Positions 24,869 through 32,522 of a stretch of 64,000 nt of DNA are shown piece by piece (the stretch's first letter is position 1; each line of letters starts with the position of its first letter). This stretch comes from Streptomyces sp. NBC_00193 (lineage in GTDB: Bacteria; Actinomycetota; Actinomycetes; Streptomycetales; Streptomycetaceae). Under the pieces are notes generated by a model, which saw only the letters and a list, made by a program, of their open reading frames with translations, did no database searches and had not been told where the DNA came from. A program made the position numbers and the translations under genes. The stretch lies in NCBI RefSeq assembly GCF_026342735.1, contig NZ_JAPEMM010000001.1, forward strand, positions 5,208,001 to 5,272,000. Direction: 5' to 3'.

Positions 24869-24956
24869 TGGTGTCCGAGGGGGGACTTGAACCCCCACGC
24901 CCGATAAAGGGCACTAGCACCTCAAGCTAGCGCGTCTGCCATTCCGCCACCCGGAC
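24869..24956 (-). tRNA. tRNA-Leu, anticodon GAG, CCA encoded
   Basis: The minus strand folds into a class II tRNA. The acceptor begins GTCCGGG and pairs with CTCGGAC. The anticodon arm is CTAGC-TTGAGGT-GCTAG with anticodon GAG, which reads the leucine codon CUC, and a long variable arm follows (GTGCCCTTTATCGGGCG region). The T loop is GTTCAAGTC. The 3' end reads GGAC-A-CCA, so CCA is encoded. This tRNA decodes one of the commonest leucine codons in high-GC genomes. Confidence 0.93.
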
Positions 24957-25124
24957 AAGGTGTCTGTCTCGCGTCCCTCGCGGGCCGTTCCGACGTGGAA
25001 AACATTACCAAACATTCCGGGGTCCTCGATCACACCCCCCGGCGGCCGGGGATCGCCCTTGGGGGAAGCGGCCCGGGGCGCGAGGATGGAGTCAGTTCGG
25101 TACTGATCAGTGGGAGGAAGCAGC

Positions 25125-26450
25125 GTGAGCGAATCGGGCGCGGGCAGGACCGTCTCCGGCGAGGACGAGGTCGTCGACCTCTGCCGGGACCTCATCCGGA
25201 TCGACACCAGCAACTACGGGGACCACTCGGGGCCCGGCGAGCGCAAGGCGGCCGAGTGGGTCGCCGAGCAGCTCGCCGAGGTCGGGCTGGAGCCGCAGAT
25301 CTTCGAATCGCACAAGGGGCGCGCCTCGACCGTGGCGCGGATCGAGGGCGAGGACCCCTCGCGGCCGGCGCTGCTGATCCACGGGCACACCGACGTGGTC
25401 CCGGCCAACGCCGCCGACTGGACCTACGACCCCTTCGCGGGCGAGATCGCCGACGGCTGCGTGTGGGGCCGCGGCGCGGTCGACATGAAGGACATGGACG
25501 CGATGACGCTGGCCGTCGTGCGCGACCGCATGCGCAGCGGCCGCAAGCCCCCGCGCGACATCGTGCTGGCCTTCCTCGCCGACGAGGAGGCGGGCGGCAC
25601 CTACGGCGCCCGGTACCTCGTCGACAAGCACCCCGACCTCTTCGAGGGGGTGACGGAGGCGATCGGCGAGGTCGGCGGCTTCTCCTTCACCGTGAACGAG
25701 AACCTGCGGCTGTACCTGGTGGAGACCGCCCAGAAGGGCATGCACTGGATGCGCCTGACGGTGGAGGGCACCGCCGGCCACGGGTCCATGACCAACAACG
25801 ACAACGCCATCACGGAGCTCTGCGAGGCCGTGGGGCGCCTGGGCCGCCACACCTGGCCGGTGCGGGTCACCAAGACCGTCCGGCACTTCCTGGACGAGCT
25901 CTCGGACGCGCTGGGCACCCCGCTCGACCCGGACGACATGGACGCCACGCTCGCCAAGCTCGGCGGCATCGCCAAGATGGTCGGCGCGACCCTGCGCAAC
26001 TCCGCCGCCCCGACCATGCTCGGCGCCGGCTACAAGGTCAACGTCATCCCCGGCCAGGCCACCGCCCACGTGGACGGCCGCTTCCTGCCGGGCTACGAGG
26101 AGGAGTTCTTCGCCGACCTCGACCGGATCCTCGGGCCGCGCGTGAAGCGCGAGGACGTCCACGCGGACAAGGCGCTGGAGACGGCCTTCGACGGCAAGCT
26201 CGTGGACGCCATGCAGACCGCCCTGAAGGCGCACGACCCGATCGCCCGCGCGGTCCCGTACATGCTCTCCGGCGGTACGGACGCCAAGTCCTTCGACGAC
26301 CTCGGGATCCGCTGCTTCGGCTTCGCCCCGCTCCAGCTTCCGCCCGAGCTGGACTTCGCCGGGATGTTCCACGGGGTGGACGAGCGGGTGCCGGTGGAGG
26401 GTCTGAAGTTCGGCGTCCGGGTGCTCGACCGGTTCATCGACGAGTCCTGA
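25125..26450 (+). CDS. M20-family metallopeptidase/aminoacylase
   Basis: A 441-residue zinc enzyme. The metal site appears in order: IHGHTDVVPANAADWTYDPF (His and Asp after 75), CVWGRGAVDMKDMDAMTLAV (bridging Asp), FLADEEAGGTYGARYL (catalytic Glu-Glu), and a late His in GMFHGVDERVPVEG. The dimerisation lid contains GTAGHGSMTNNDNAI. The substrate may be a dipeptide or N-acyl amino acid. The GTG at 25125 follows GGGAGGAAG. A palindrome ACTGATCAGT lies just upstream of the ribosome-binding site. Confidence 0.9.
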   Translation: MSESGAGRTVSGEDEVVDLCRDLIRIDTSNYGDHSGPGERKAAEWVAEQLAEVGLEPQIFESHKGRASTVARIEGEDPSRPALLIHGHTDVVPANAADWTYDPFAGEIADGCVWGRGAVDMKDMDAMTLAVVRDRMRSGRKPPRDIVLAFLADEEAGGTYGARYLVDKHPDLFEGVTEAIGEVGGFSFTVNENLRLYLVETAQKGMHWMRLTVEGTAGHGSMTNNDNAITELCEAVGRLGRHTWPVRVTKTVRHFLDELSDALGTPLDPDDMDATLAKLGGIAKMVGATLRNSAAPTMLGAGYKVNVIPGQATAHVDGRFLPGYEEEFFADLDRILGPRVKREDVHADKALETAFDGKLVDAMQTALKAHDPIARAVPYMLSGGTDAKSFDDLGIRCFGFAPLQLPPELDFAGMFHGVDERVPVEGLKFGVRVLDRFIDES

Positions 26451-26577
26451 GGCGCGCCGGAGACCGAAGGGGGCGTAGCTAACGCCCGGGAATCGGGAAG
26501 GTGTGCGGAAACCACTGAGAAGAGTGAATGCACTCATACGCTCGTAGCCCCGGTGATCCCTCCTCGTTACAGGTGGT

Positions 26578-26598
26578 GCGGTCCGCGGCTGGGACCGC
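26578..26598 (+). promoter_or_regulatory. Stem-loop in the chpH 5' leader
   Basis: GCGGTCC (26578-26584) pairs with GGACCGC (26592-26598) across a 7-base loop, ending 11 bases before the GGAGGAAC ribosome-binding site. It could fold in the transcript and affect translation or stability. A second small repeat, GAGTG-AATG-CACTC, lies at 26522-26535. A SigBldN-type promoter was looked for and not clearly found. Confidence 0.4.
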
Positions 26599-26619
26599 GC
26601 TTGCCTACTAGGAGGAACA

Positions 26620-26853
26620 ATGCTCAAGAAGGTTGCCGCCGCTGCGGCTGTCACCGGTGGTCTGGTTCTCGCGGGTGCGGGTCTGGCTGTCGCCGACGCT
26701 GGTGCCCAGGGTGCGGCCATCGGTTCGCCCGGTGTCCTGTCCGGCAACGTCGTCCAGGTTCCGGTTCACGTTCCCGTGAACGTCTGCGGTAACACGATCT
26801 CCGTGATCGGCCTGCTGAACCCGGCCTTCGGCAACACCTGCGTCAACGCCTGA
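26620..26853 (+). CDS. chpH: Short chaplin ChpH
   Basis: A 77-residue secreted protein. The signal peptide MLKKVAAAAAVTGGLVLAGA ends near AVADA. The mature part is one chaplin domain, SPGVLSGNVVQVPVHVPVNV then CGNTISVIGLLNPAFGNTC, with the two conserved Cys at 56 and 74. Short chaplins self-assemble into amyloid-like fibres that lower surface tension and coat aerial hyphae. The sequence closely resembles S. coelicolor ChpH as I recall it. The GGAGGAAC site is strong. It is followed by a strong terminator and then a long chaplin gene, the same pairing as chpH and chpC. Confidence 0.95.
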   Translation: MLKKVAAAAAVTGGLVLAGAGLAVADAGAQGAAIGSPGVLSGNVVQVPVHVPVNVCGNTISVIGLLNPAFGNTCVNA

Positions 26854-26870
26854 CGTTTCTGAAGTTCTCG

Positions 26871-26900
26871 GCCCCGGAGCGCATTCCAGCGCTCCGGGGC
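26871..26900 (+). terminator. Terminator after chpH
   Basis: Perfect 12-base arms GCCCCGGAGCGC (26871-26882) and GCGCTCCGGGGC (26889-26900) surround a 6-base loop, 17 bases past the chpH stop. It separates chpH from the following chaplin gene, allowing different expression. Confidence 0.8.
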
Positions 26901-27029
26901 TGCCGGGCTTTACGGGCCCGATGACGATCTTTCGGCGTACCAGGCGGGGGAGCCTGAGCGGCCTGTGCGCCGACCGGGCGTGCACGTGCGTGCGCGTGCA
27001 CGACGCACACACCAGGGGACGAAGTACAG

Positions 27030-27863
27030 ATGCGACGACAGGTACAGGTCACCGGCAGGAAGACCTTGATCACCATGGCGGCCGCGGGGGGTCTGCTCGC
27101 GCTCGGAGGGGGCTACGCACACGCGGACTCCGGCGCCTCCGGCCGTGCCGCACACTCACCGGGACTGCTGTCCGGGAACGCCCTCGAGGCCCCCGTGGAC
27201 GCACCGCTGAACGCCTGCGGGAACACGGTGACGGTGGTGGGGGCCCTGAACCCGGCCTTCGGGAACCACTGCGCGAACCTCCCGGGCCGCCCGGGACACC
27301 CGCAGCACCCGACCCACCCCCAGCACCCGAACCACCCCGAACACCCGGGCAACCCGCACGAACCGTGCGACGAGGACACCGGCCCGGGGCATCCGGAACA
27401 CCCGGGTGGTCCCGGCGGCAACGGGAATCCGGGTGGTCCCGGCGGCAACGGGAATCCCGGCGGTCCGGGTGGGAACGGCAATCCCGGTGGACCGGGCGGC
27501 AACGGGACCCCGGGCGGACCGGGCGGTCCCGGCGGTAACGGGACCCCGGGCGGTCCGGGTGGCAACGGCAATCCCGGCGGTCCCGGGGGCAACGGCACCC
27601 CCGGCGGTCCGGGTGCCGGGCAGCAGCCCGGAACTCCCGCCGGACCCGGCGCGGGTACCGGTACGGCTCCCGGCACCGGTTCGGTGACCCCGGTGACGCA
27701 CCCCGCCCAGGGGACCGGCACCGGGACGGGAACGGGTTCGACCCCGGCCGGGGGACTCGCCGCCACGGGCTCCGGTGACGTCCTCACCGCCGGACTGCCC
27801 CTGGCCGCGGGCATGCTGCTGGCCGGCGCCGTGCTCTACCGCCGGGCGCGCAACGCAGCCTGA
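27030..27863 (+). CDS. Sortase-anchored long chaplin with one chaplin domain and collagen-like repeat
   Basis: A 277-residue exported protein. A signal peptide (residues 1-32) is followed by a single chaplin domain at about 41-83 with two Cys at 63 and 81. Next come His/Pro-rich repeats (88-125, with a third Cys at 113), a Gly-rich collagen-like stretch of GGPGGNGNP units (126-195) and a Gly/Thr linker. The sorting signal LAATG is at 243-247, followed by a hydrophobic helix and RRARNAA. The LAxTG motif fits class E sortases that anchor long chaplins. Long chaplins such as ChpA to ChpC have two chaplin domains as I recall; here only one is present. It occupies the chpC position after chpH. Confidence 0.9.
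   Translation: MRRQVQVTGRKTLITMAAAGGLLALGGGYAHADSGASGRAAHSPGLLSGNALEAPVDAPLNACGNTVTVVGALNPAFGNHCANLPGRPGHPQHPTHPQHPNHPEHPGNPHEPCDEDTGPGHPEHPGGPGGNGNPGGPGGNGNPGGPGGNGNPGGPGGNGTPGGPGGPGGNGTPGGPGGNGNPGGPGGNGTPGGPGAGQQPGTPAGPGAGTGTAPGTGSVTPVTHPAQGTGTGTGTGSTPAGGLAATGSGDVLTAGLPLAAGMLLAGAVLYRRARNAA
27405..27614 (+). repeat. Tandem repeat encoding GGPGGNG(N/T)P collagen-like units
   Basis: About eight imperfect 27-base units, built around GGTCCCGGCGGCAACGGG, encode Gly-Gly-Pro-Gly-Gly-Asn-Gly-(Asn/Thr)-Pro. One unit carries an extra GGP. Wobble positions vary between units, so the repeat is not a very recent single expansion. Such repeats can change copy number by slippage. Confidence 0.85.
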
Positions 27864-27874
27864 CGGTTCCTCAG

Positions 27875-27903
27875 GACGCGGGTCCCTCACGGGGACCCGC
27901 GTC
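27875..27903. terminator. Bidirectional terminator between the long chaplin and the DUF5703 gene
   Basis: Perfect 12-base arms GACGCGGGTCCC and GGGACCCGCGTC with a 5-base loop. The right arm covers the first base pair of the convergent stop codon. Confidence 0.8.
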
Positions 27904-28090
27904 ACCAGGTCGCGCGGACCTGACGGATGATCCGGCGGCGCAGTCGCACACGGCGACTGCCGTCCCGAAGCAGGGTCAGCCGGTCGAGCTCCCAGTGCCC
28001 GTACTCGGCGTGTTCGGTCAGCAGGCGGGTCGTTTCCTGACGTGGAACCCCGCGGGGCACGTACAGGTCGACGAATTCGTATTCCGACAT
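27902..28090 (-). CDS. DUF5703 small protein
   Basis: A 62-residue basic protein: MSEYEFVDLYVPRGVPRQET then a helix and HAEYGHWELDRLTLLRDGSR, ending VRLRRRIIRQVRATW. The sequence matches a streptomycete family of unknown function that is strongly conserved. The ATG at 28090 is preferred; an ATG at 28099 would add three residues. It converges on the chaplin gene. Confidence 0.8.
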   Translation of the reverse strand: MSEYEFVDLYVPRGVPRQETTRLLTEHAEYGHWELDRLTLLRDGSRRVRLRRRIIRQVRATW

Positions 28091-28309
28091 CGCATCCATT
28101 CTGCTCGGGGTGTCAAGGGCGACTTGTCGCAGTGCAGGAAGGCCGAAGTCCTGCGGGACCTATACCCCGATCACCCCCGGATGGACTCCCTCCTGGTGGG
28201 ATGCGCCGACGGTCCGAACACGGACCCGCAGGCGGCGCTCGGCCGCTGAGCGGCAGCTCACTCGCATTCTGCGTGCGGGCAGAGCCCTGCTACGGATAGC
28301 GTCTGCACT

Positions 28310-28984
28310 ATGTCTGATGCCGCTCTGCCCACTGTTGCCGAGGTACGCGCCGCCGCCGAGGCGGTCAAGGCCGCGCTCGACCGTCACCTCGCCGCGGTCG
28401 AGAGCAGGATCGGGGACGATGATCCGGACGTCTACGCCGCGTTCAACGAACTCGCCGCCGCCGCCGAGGAGTACGACGAGCTCCTCTACGACCGCTACGA
28501 CGAGGTCACCCCGTTCGAGATCCCCACTCCCGAGGACGGGCTCCCGTACACCGGCCCCGCCGAACCCGCCGCCTTCAGCGTGCTCATCCGCCGCGACTAC
28601 GCCGTCGTCGAACCGGCGCGCCTGATCGCCCAGGCCGAACGCGTCGTCGCGCACGACCGAGAGGCCGAACTCGCCCACGACGGAGGCACCGCCGACGCGC
28701 TCGGCGTGCTCTTCGGCGAGTACGAGCCGGATGAAATCGCCTCCCGCGCCAAGGACTTCGGGCTGGAGGAGGGCGATTCCACGCTGTGGATCGCCGCTTC
28801 GGAGGAGGCCGCGGAACCGGGGGAGTGGCTCGGTGCGCCGTTCGCGCACATCGATCCGCAGGACGTGATGCACCGGTTCGACGTCAGCTCGGTCTTCGAC
28901 GAGGACGACGATGACGACGAAGAGGGCGACGACGTGGAGGCCGGGGACGGCGAGCCCGCCGAGCGGGGCCTGACCACGGCCTGA
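28310..28984 (+). CDS. Conserved acidic hypothetical protein
   Basis: A 224-residue acidic protein of unknown function. The N-terminal part is a helical hairpin (VRAAAEAVKAALDRHLAAVE and DDDPDVYAAFNELAAAAEEY). A central alpha/beta part follows (AAFSVLIRRDYAVVEPARLI). The C-terminal 35 residues are highly acidic, with a run of FDEDDDDDEEGDDVEAGDGE. No enzymatic motif was seen. The 219 bases before it show no gene. A strong terminator follows. Confidence 0.7.
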   Translation: MSDAALPTVAEVRAAAEAVKAALDRHLAAVESRIGDDDPDVYAAFNELAAAAEEYDELLYDRYDEVTPFEIPTPEDGLPYTGPAEPAAFSVLIRRDYAVVEPARLIAQAERVVAHDREAELAHDGGTADALGVLFGEYEPDEIASRAKDFGLEEGDSTLWIAASEEAAEPGEWLGAPFAHIDPQDVMHRFDVSSVFDEDDDDDEEGDDVEAGDGEPAERGLTTA

Positions 28985-29019
28985 CCCCGCCCCGCGCGAC
29001 ACTTCGTAGCGGAACGCAG

Positions 29020-29053
29020 CGCGGCCCCCGTCCCACCCGGGACGGGGGCCGCG
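29020..29053. terminator. Bidirectional terminator after the acidic protein
   Basis: Perfect 15-base arms (29020-29034 and 29039-29053, CGCGGCCCCCGTCCC and its complement) with a 4-base loop. It lies between converging genes. Confidence 0.8.
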
Positions 29054-29063
29054 GCGCGTCCGC

Positions 29064-31433
29064 TTACTCGGGCTGCGCCGACGCAGACTCCACGAGGGCC
29101 CGCAGCAGGCCCGCCAGGCGGGTCGTACGGGGCTTCGCCGGCACCTCGGCGACCGCGCGCGGCAGTGCCTGGTCCACCCCGTGCACCACCGACAGGTGCC
29201 GCTCGGCCCGGCCGAAGGCCGTGTACACCCAGTCCCGGGTCAGGGCCTGGGCCGCGTCCCCGGGCAGTACGACGACCGTCGCGGGCCAGCGCGAACCGAC
29301 GGCCTGGTGCGCCGTCACCGCCCAGCCGTGCCGCACCTGCGACTCCACCCGCTCCTTCGGTACGACGATCCGCGCGCCCGCGGCTCCGGCCAGGTGCAGC
29401 CCCTGCGCGTCGGCCGACACCACCCGGGCCGGCAGCGCCCGCCCGGCGGAGGGCACGTGGACCACCCGGTCACCGGGGTCGAAGCCGCCGAACCGGCCGG
29501 GGCCCGGGTTCAGCCGCTCCTTGAGGGCCGCGTTGAGCGCGCGGGTGCCCGCCGGGCCGCCGTGGCCCGGGGTGATCACCTGGACGGCGTCCGCCGGGAT
29601 CCCGAAGGCGCGGGGCACCGACTCGGCCACCAGCTGCACGGTGCGGTGCACCGCCTCCCCGGCGTCGCGGACCGGGACGATGACGACCTCCTTGCCGGGG
29701 GCGTCGACCTGGTTCAGCTCGCCGACCGCGATGCCGGAGACCAGCTCGCCGACCGGGCCCGGGTCCGGGATCCGGGAGACGAGCTGCGGGCAGGCGCGGG
29801 CCGCGAGGACATCGGCGAAGACCCGGCCGGGACCCGCGGAGCCGAGCACCGCGGGGTCGCCGGACAGCACCAGGCGGGCCCCGTCGGGGACGGACTCCAC
29901 CAGCACGGCAGCCGTCTCCACGTCCAGCTGCGGGGCGTCCAGGACGATGAGCAGGTCCAGCGCGAACTGCCCGTCCGCGTCCCGGCCCGGGCCCTCGGCG
30001 CCGGACAGCAGACCCGCCACGGTGACGGCCCCCTCGGCGGGCGCGTGCGCGGCCAGACAGGCCCGCAGGCCGAACTCCCGGGCCGCCGCGAGGAGTGCGC
30101 GGGGCTCGGCGCGGGCGGCCTCCCCGCCGGTGTGGGTGACCAGGCCGTGCCCGGCGGCGGCGCGGATCAGCTCCGCGCCCGTGCCGGTGGCGGCCTTGTC
30201 CCAGTCGGCGGGGTCCGTGAAGGTGTTGGCGAGCCGGGCCAGGCCCTCGGCGAGGCTCTCCTCGGCCATGGCGGAGCCCTCCAGGCCCACCAGGATCCGT
30301 ACGGGCTGCTCCTCCCCGTCGGCGGACTCCTCGACGGGCGGACCGACCGGCTCCTCGAAGGCCAGCGCGGCGCCCTCGCCGACGGCCGCCTCCAGGGCGT
30401 GGGCGGGGTCCGGCACGCCGTACTGGGCGAGGGCCGACTCCAGGGTGGGGGCCTCCAGCACGGTGTGGCCCTTGGCGGCGGCCTGTGCCAGCAGCCAGCC
30501 CACCAGGGCGGCGGCCCGCCGCTCGTCCCCGGGGCCGGTCGCCTCGGCGCCGAGCAGGGCGCGGGCGAACCCGTCGGCCTGCGTCGGCCGGACCCCGGCG
30601 ACGGCCAGCAGCCGCCAGGGGGACTCGGCGAGCTGCGCGGCGGCGTCCTCGCCGAGGACGACGGCGGTCTGCGGGGCGAGGGCCTCGGGGGCTCCGCCCC
30701 GCGCCAGGACGGCCCGGACCGCCTGGACGGCGTCGGGGGAGGGGGCGGCGGCCTGCGGCGCGGGTGCGGGGGTGGGTGCGGATGCCGGGGTGCGCGCCGG
30801 GGCGGGCGCGGGCGCGGGGGACGGCGTACGGGGCGCCGGGGGCGCGGTGAACGCAGCGGGGGGCTTGCCACCGCTCTCCACGGCCCGTACGGCGGCCAGC
30901 AGGTCGGCGGCCGTGCCGCTGAGCTTGGCGCCGGCCTCCACGGGGGCTTCGCGCTCCGCCTTGCGGCGGGCGATGCGCTCCCGCTCGATCTTCTGGGCGG
31001 CCAGTTCCGCCGCGGCTTCGCTGAGCTGAGGCGCGGCCTCGGCGGCCCCGTCCGCGACGGCGGTTCCAGCGGCGGCTCCCGCTTCCGCGTCAGTGTCGTC
31101 GGTGGGCCCTGCGGGGCTTTCCCCCACCCCGCCCCTTCCCGCAGTGCCGATATGCGGCTCCGCCGCGTGGCGGGGCTCCGCCCCCGGACCCCCCTCCGGG
31201 TCCGCGGCTTCGCCCTCGTCTGAGCCGTCCGCGACGGTTGACTCTCCGTCGGAGGTGTCCTCGGGGGCTGCCGGGGCGTGGTCCGCCGCCGGGTCCGCGG
31301 CTTCGGCGTCGGGCGTGGCGGCTGTGTCCTCGCCGGTGGCGTCCGCGGGGTCTGCCGGGGGCTCCGGGGTGGGGGCAGCGGCGGGCGCCGGGGCCTCCGC
31401 GGCAGCGGCGTCGGCGGCGGCGGTGTCGCTCAC
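29064..31433 (-). CDS. RecD-like helix-hairpin-helix protein with degenerate ATPase motifs
   Basis: A 789-residue protein. The first 200 residues are low-complexity Ala/Pro/Glu. A helix-hairpin-helix-like segment follows (WRLLAVAGVRPTQADGFARA), then an SF1-like core where the Walker A position reads RILVGLEGSAMAEESLAEGL instead of GxGKT and Walker B reads DLLIVLDAPQLD. The C-terminal UvrD/RecD module (ALKERLNPGPGRFGGFDPGD, WAVTAHQAVGSRWPATVVVL) is retained. This suggests a RecD2 relative that has lost ATP hydrolysis. The GTG at 31433 overlaps the stop of the aldo/keto reductase gene (GTGA), so they are coupled. Confidence 0.8.
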   Translation of the reverse strand: MSDTAAADAAAAEAPAPAAAPTPEPPADPADATGEDTAATPDAEAADPAADHAPAAPEDTSDGESTVADGSDEGEAADPEGGPGAEPRHAAEPHIGTAGRGGVGESPAGPTDDTDAEAGAAAGTAVADGAAEAAPQLSEAAAELAAQKIERERIARRKAEREAPVEAGAKLSGTAADLLAAVRAVESGGKPPAAFTAPPAPRTPSPAPAPAPARTPASAPTPAPAPQAAAPSPDAVQAVRAVLARGGAPEALAPQTAVVLGEDAAAQLAESPWRLLAVAGVRPTQADGFARALLGAEATGPGDERRAAALVGWLLAQAAAKGHTVLEAPTLESALAQYGVPDPAHALEAAVGEGAALAFEEPVGPPVEESADGEEQPVRILVGLEGSAMAEESLAEGLARLANTFTDPADWDKAATGTGAELIRAAAGHGLVTHTGGEAARAEPRALLAAAREFGLRACLAAHAPAEGAVTVAGLLSGAEGPGRDADGQFALDLLIVLDAPQLDVETAAVLVESVPDGARLVLSGDPAVLGSAGPGRVFADVLAARACPQLVSRIPDPGPVGELVSGIAVGELNQVDAPGKEVVIVPVRDAGEAVHRTVQLVAESVPRAFGIPADAVQVITPGHGGPAGTRALNAALKERLNPGPGRFGGFDPGDRVVHVPSAGRALPARVVSADAQGLHLAGAAGARIVVPKERVESQVRHGWAVTAHQAVGSRWPATVVVLPGDAAQALTRDWVYTAFGRAERHLSVVHGVDQALPRAVAEVPAKPRTTRLAGLLRALVESASAQPE

Positions 31434-32422
31434 AAGGTGCTCCAGTCCTGATCGGGGTAGCGGTGGACGGGCGCCGAGACGTCGTCCAGCGCTTGGCGGA
31501 TCTCCTCCGGAAGACTAAGGGCCTCCACCGACAGGGCCTGCCCGAGCTGCGCCGACGTGCGCGCGCCGACGATCGGCGCGGCCACCCCGGGGCGGTCCCG
31601 GACCCACGCCAGGGCCACGTGGAGCGGGGTCACCGCGAGGCCGTGGGCGGCCGTGGCCACCGCGTCCACGATCCGGCTCGCCGCCTCGTCCAGGTAGGGG
31701 TCCACGAAGGCGGCCAGGGTCTCCGAGGCGCCCCGGGAGTCCGCGGGGGTGCCCGACCGGTACTTGCCCGTCAGGACGCCCCGGCCGAGGGGGGAGGACG
31801 GGAGGAGGGACAGGCCCAGGTCCAGGGCCGCCGGGACCACCTCCCGTTCCACGCCGCGCTGGAGCAGGGAGTACTCCATCTGCGTCGAGGCCAGCCGGGT
31901 CCGTACGCCCGGCGCCGCGAGCTGCCAGGTCGCCGCCTTGGCGAGCTGCCAGCCGCTGAAGTTCGACACGCCCGCGTACCGGGCCCGGCCGCTGCTCACC
32001 GCGATGTCCAGGGCCTGGAGGGTCTCCTCCAGCGGGGTCCAGGGGTCGAAGGCGTGGACCTGCCAGAGGTCGACGTAGTCCGTGTCCAGACGGGACAGGG
32101 AATCGTCCAGGGCGGCGAGGAGATGGCCGCGCGATGCGTCGAAACGGCGGTCCGGGTCCGCGACCCCGCCCGCCTTGGTCGCGATCACCAGGTCCCGCCG
32201 CGGGACCACGGAACCGATCAACTGCCCGAGGAGGTACTCGGCCTCCCCGCCCCCGTACACGTCGGCGGTGTCCACGAGCGTGCCGCCCGCGTTCCAGAAC
32301 GTCTTCAACTGAGCGGCCGCTTCCGCCTCGTCCGGTCCGTCCGCCGACCGGCCCCAGGTCAGTGTGCCGAGACCGATCCGGGAGACGCGCAGTCCGGTGC
32401 GGCCGAGATGCCTCTGCTCCAT
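31430..32422 (-). CDS. Aldo/keto reductase
   Basis: A 330-residue TIM-barrel reductase. It has GLGTLTWGRSADGPDEAEAA, the catalytic Asp-Tyr near FVDTADVYGGGEAEYLLG, LVIATKAGG with the Lys, and DTDYVDLWQVHAFDPWTP with the His. NADPH-dependent reduction of an aldehyde or ketone is expected; the substrate is unknown. The ATG at 32422 has no good ribosome-binding site, but TAGTCT lies about 8 bases upstream, so a leaderless transcript is plausible. It is translationally coupled to the RecD-like gene and divergent from the LLM oxidoreductase. Confidence 0.9.
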   Translation of the reverse strand: MEQRHLGRTGLRVSRIGLGTLTWGRSADGPDEAEAAAQLKTFWNAGGTLVDTADVYGGGEAEYLLGQLIGSVVPRRDLVIATKAGGVADPDRRFDASRGHLLAALDDSLSRLDTDYVDLWQVHAFDPWTPLEETLQALDIAVSSGRARYAGVSNFSGWQLAKAATWQLAAPGVRTRLASTQMEYSLLQRGVEREVVPAALDLGLSLLPSSPLGRGVLTGKYRSGTPADSRGASETLAAFVDPYLDEAASRIVDAVATAAHGLAVTPLHVALAWVRDRPGVAAPIVGARTSAQLGQALSVEALSLPEEIRQALDDVSAPVHRYPDQDWSTL

Positions 32423-32489
32423 GAGGGCTGAGACTACTGCGGCGCTGACGCGGGGCACCCGGGCGCGCTACAGTCCCCGCAGACCCACG

Positions 32490-32503
32490 TTACTGATCGG
32501 TAA
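32490..32503. promoter_or_regulatory. GATC-centred palindrome TTACTGATCGGTAA
   Basis: A 14-base inverted repeat, TTAC-YGATCR-GTAA with one mismatched pair, lies 20 bases upstream of the LLM gene start. Flanking GTTAC/GTAAAC extends the symmetry. It is a plausible operator, of TetR type, for the LLM gene. Confidence 0.45.
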
Positions 32504-32522
32504 ACAGGCAAGGGGACCACAC

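Noticed and set aside
24869..24956. tRNA-Leu as an integration site for a mobile element
   Set aside because: No integrase gene and no duplicate of the tRNA 3' end were found nearby.
27405..27614. CRISPR array
   Set aside because: The units are contiguous coding repeats with no spacers and encode a Gly-rich tract in frame.
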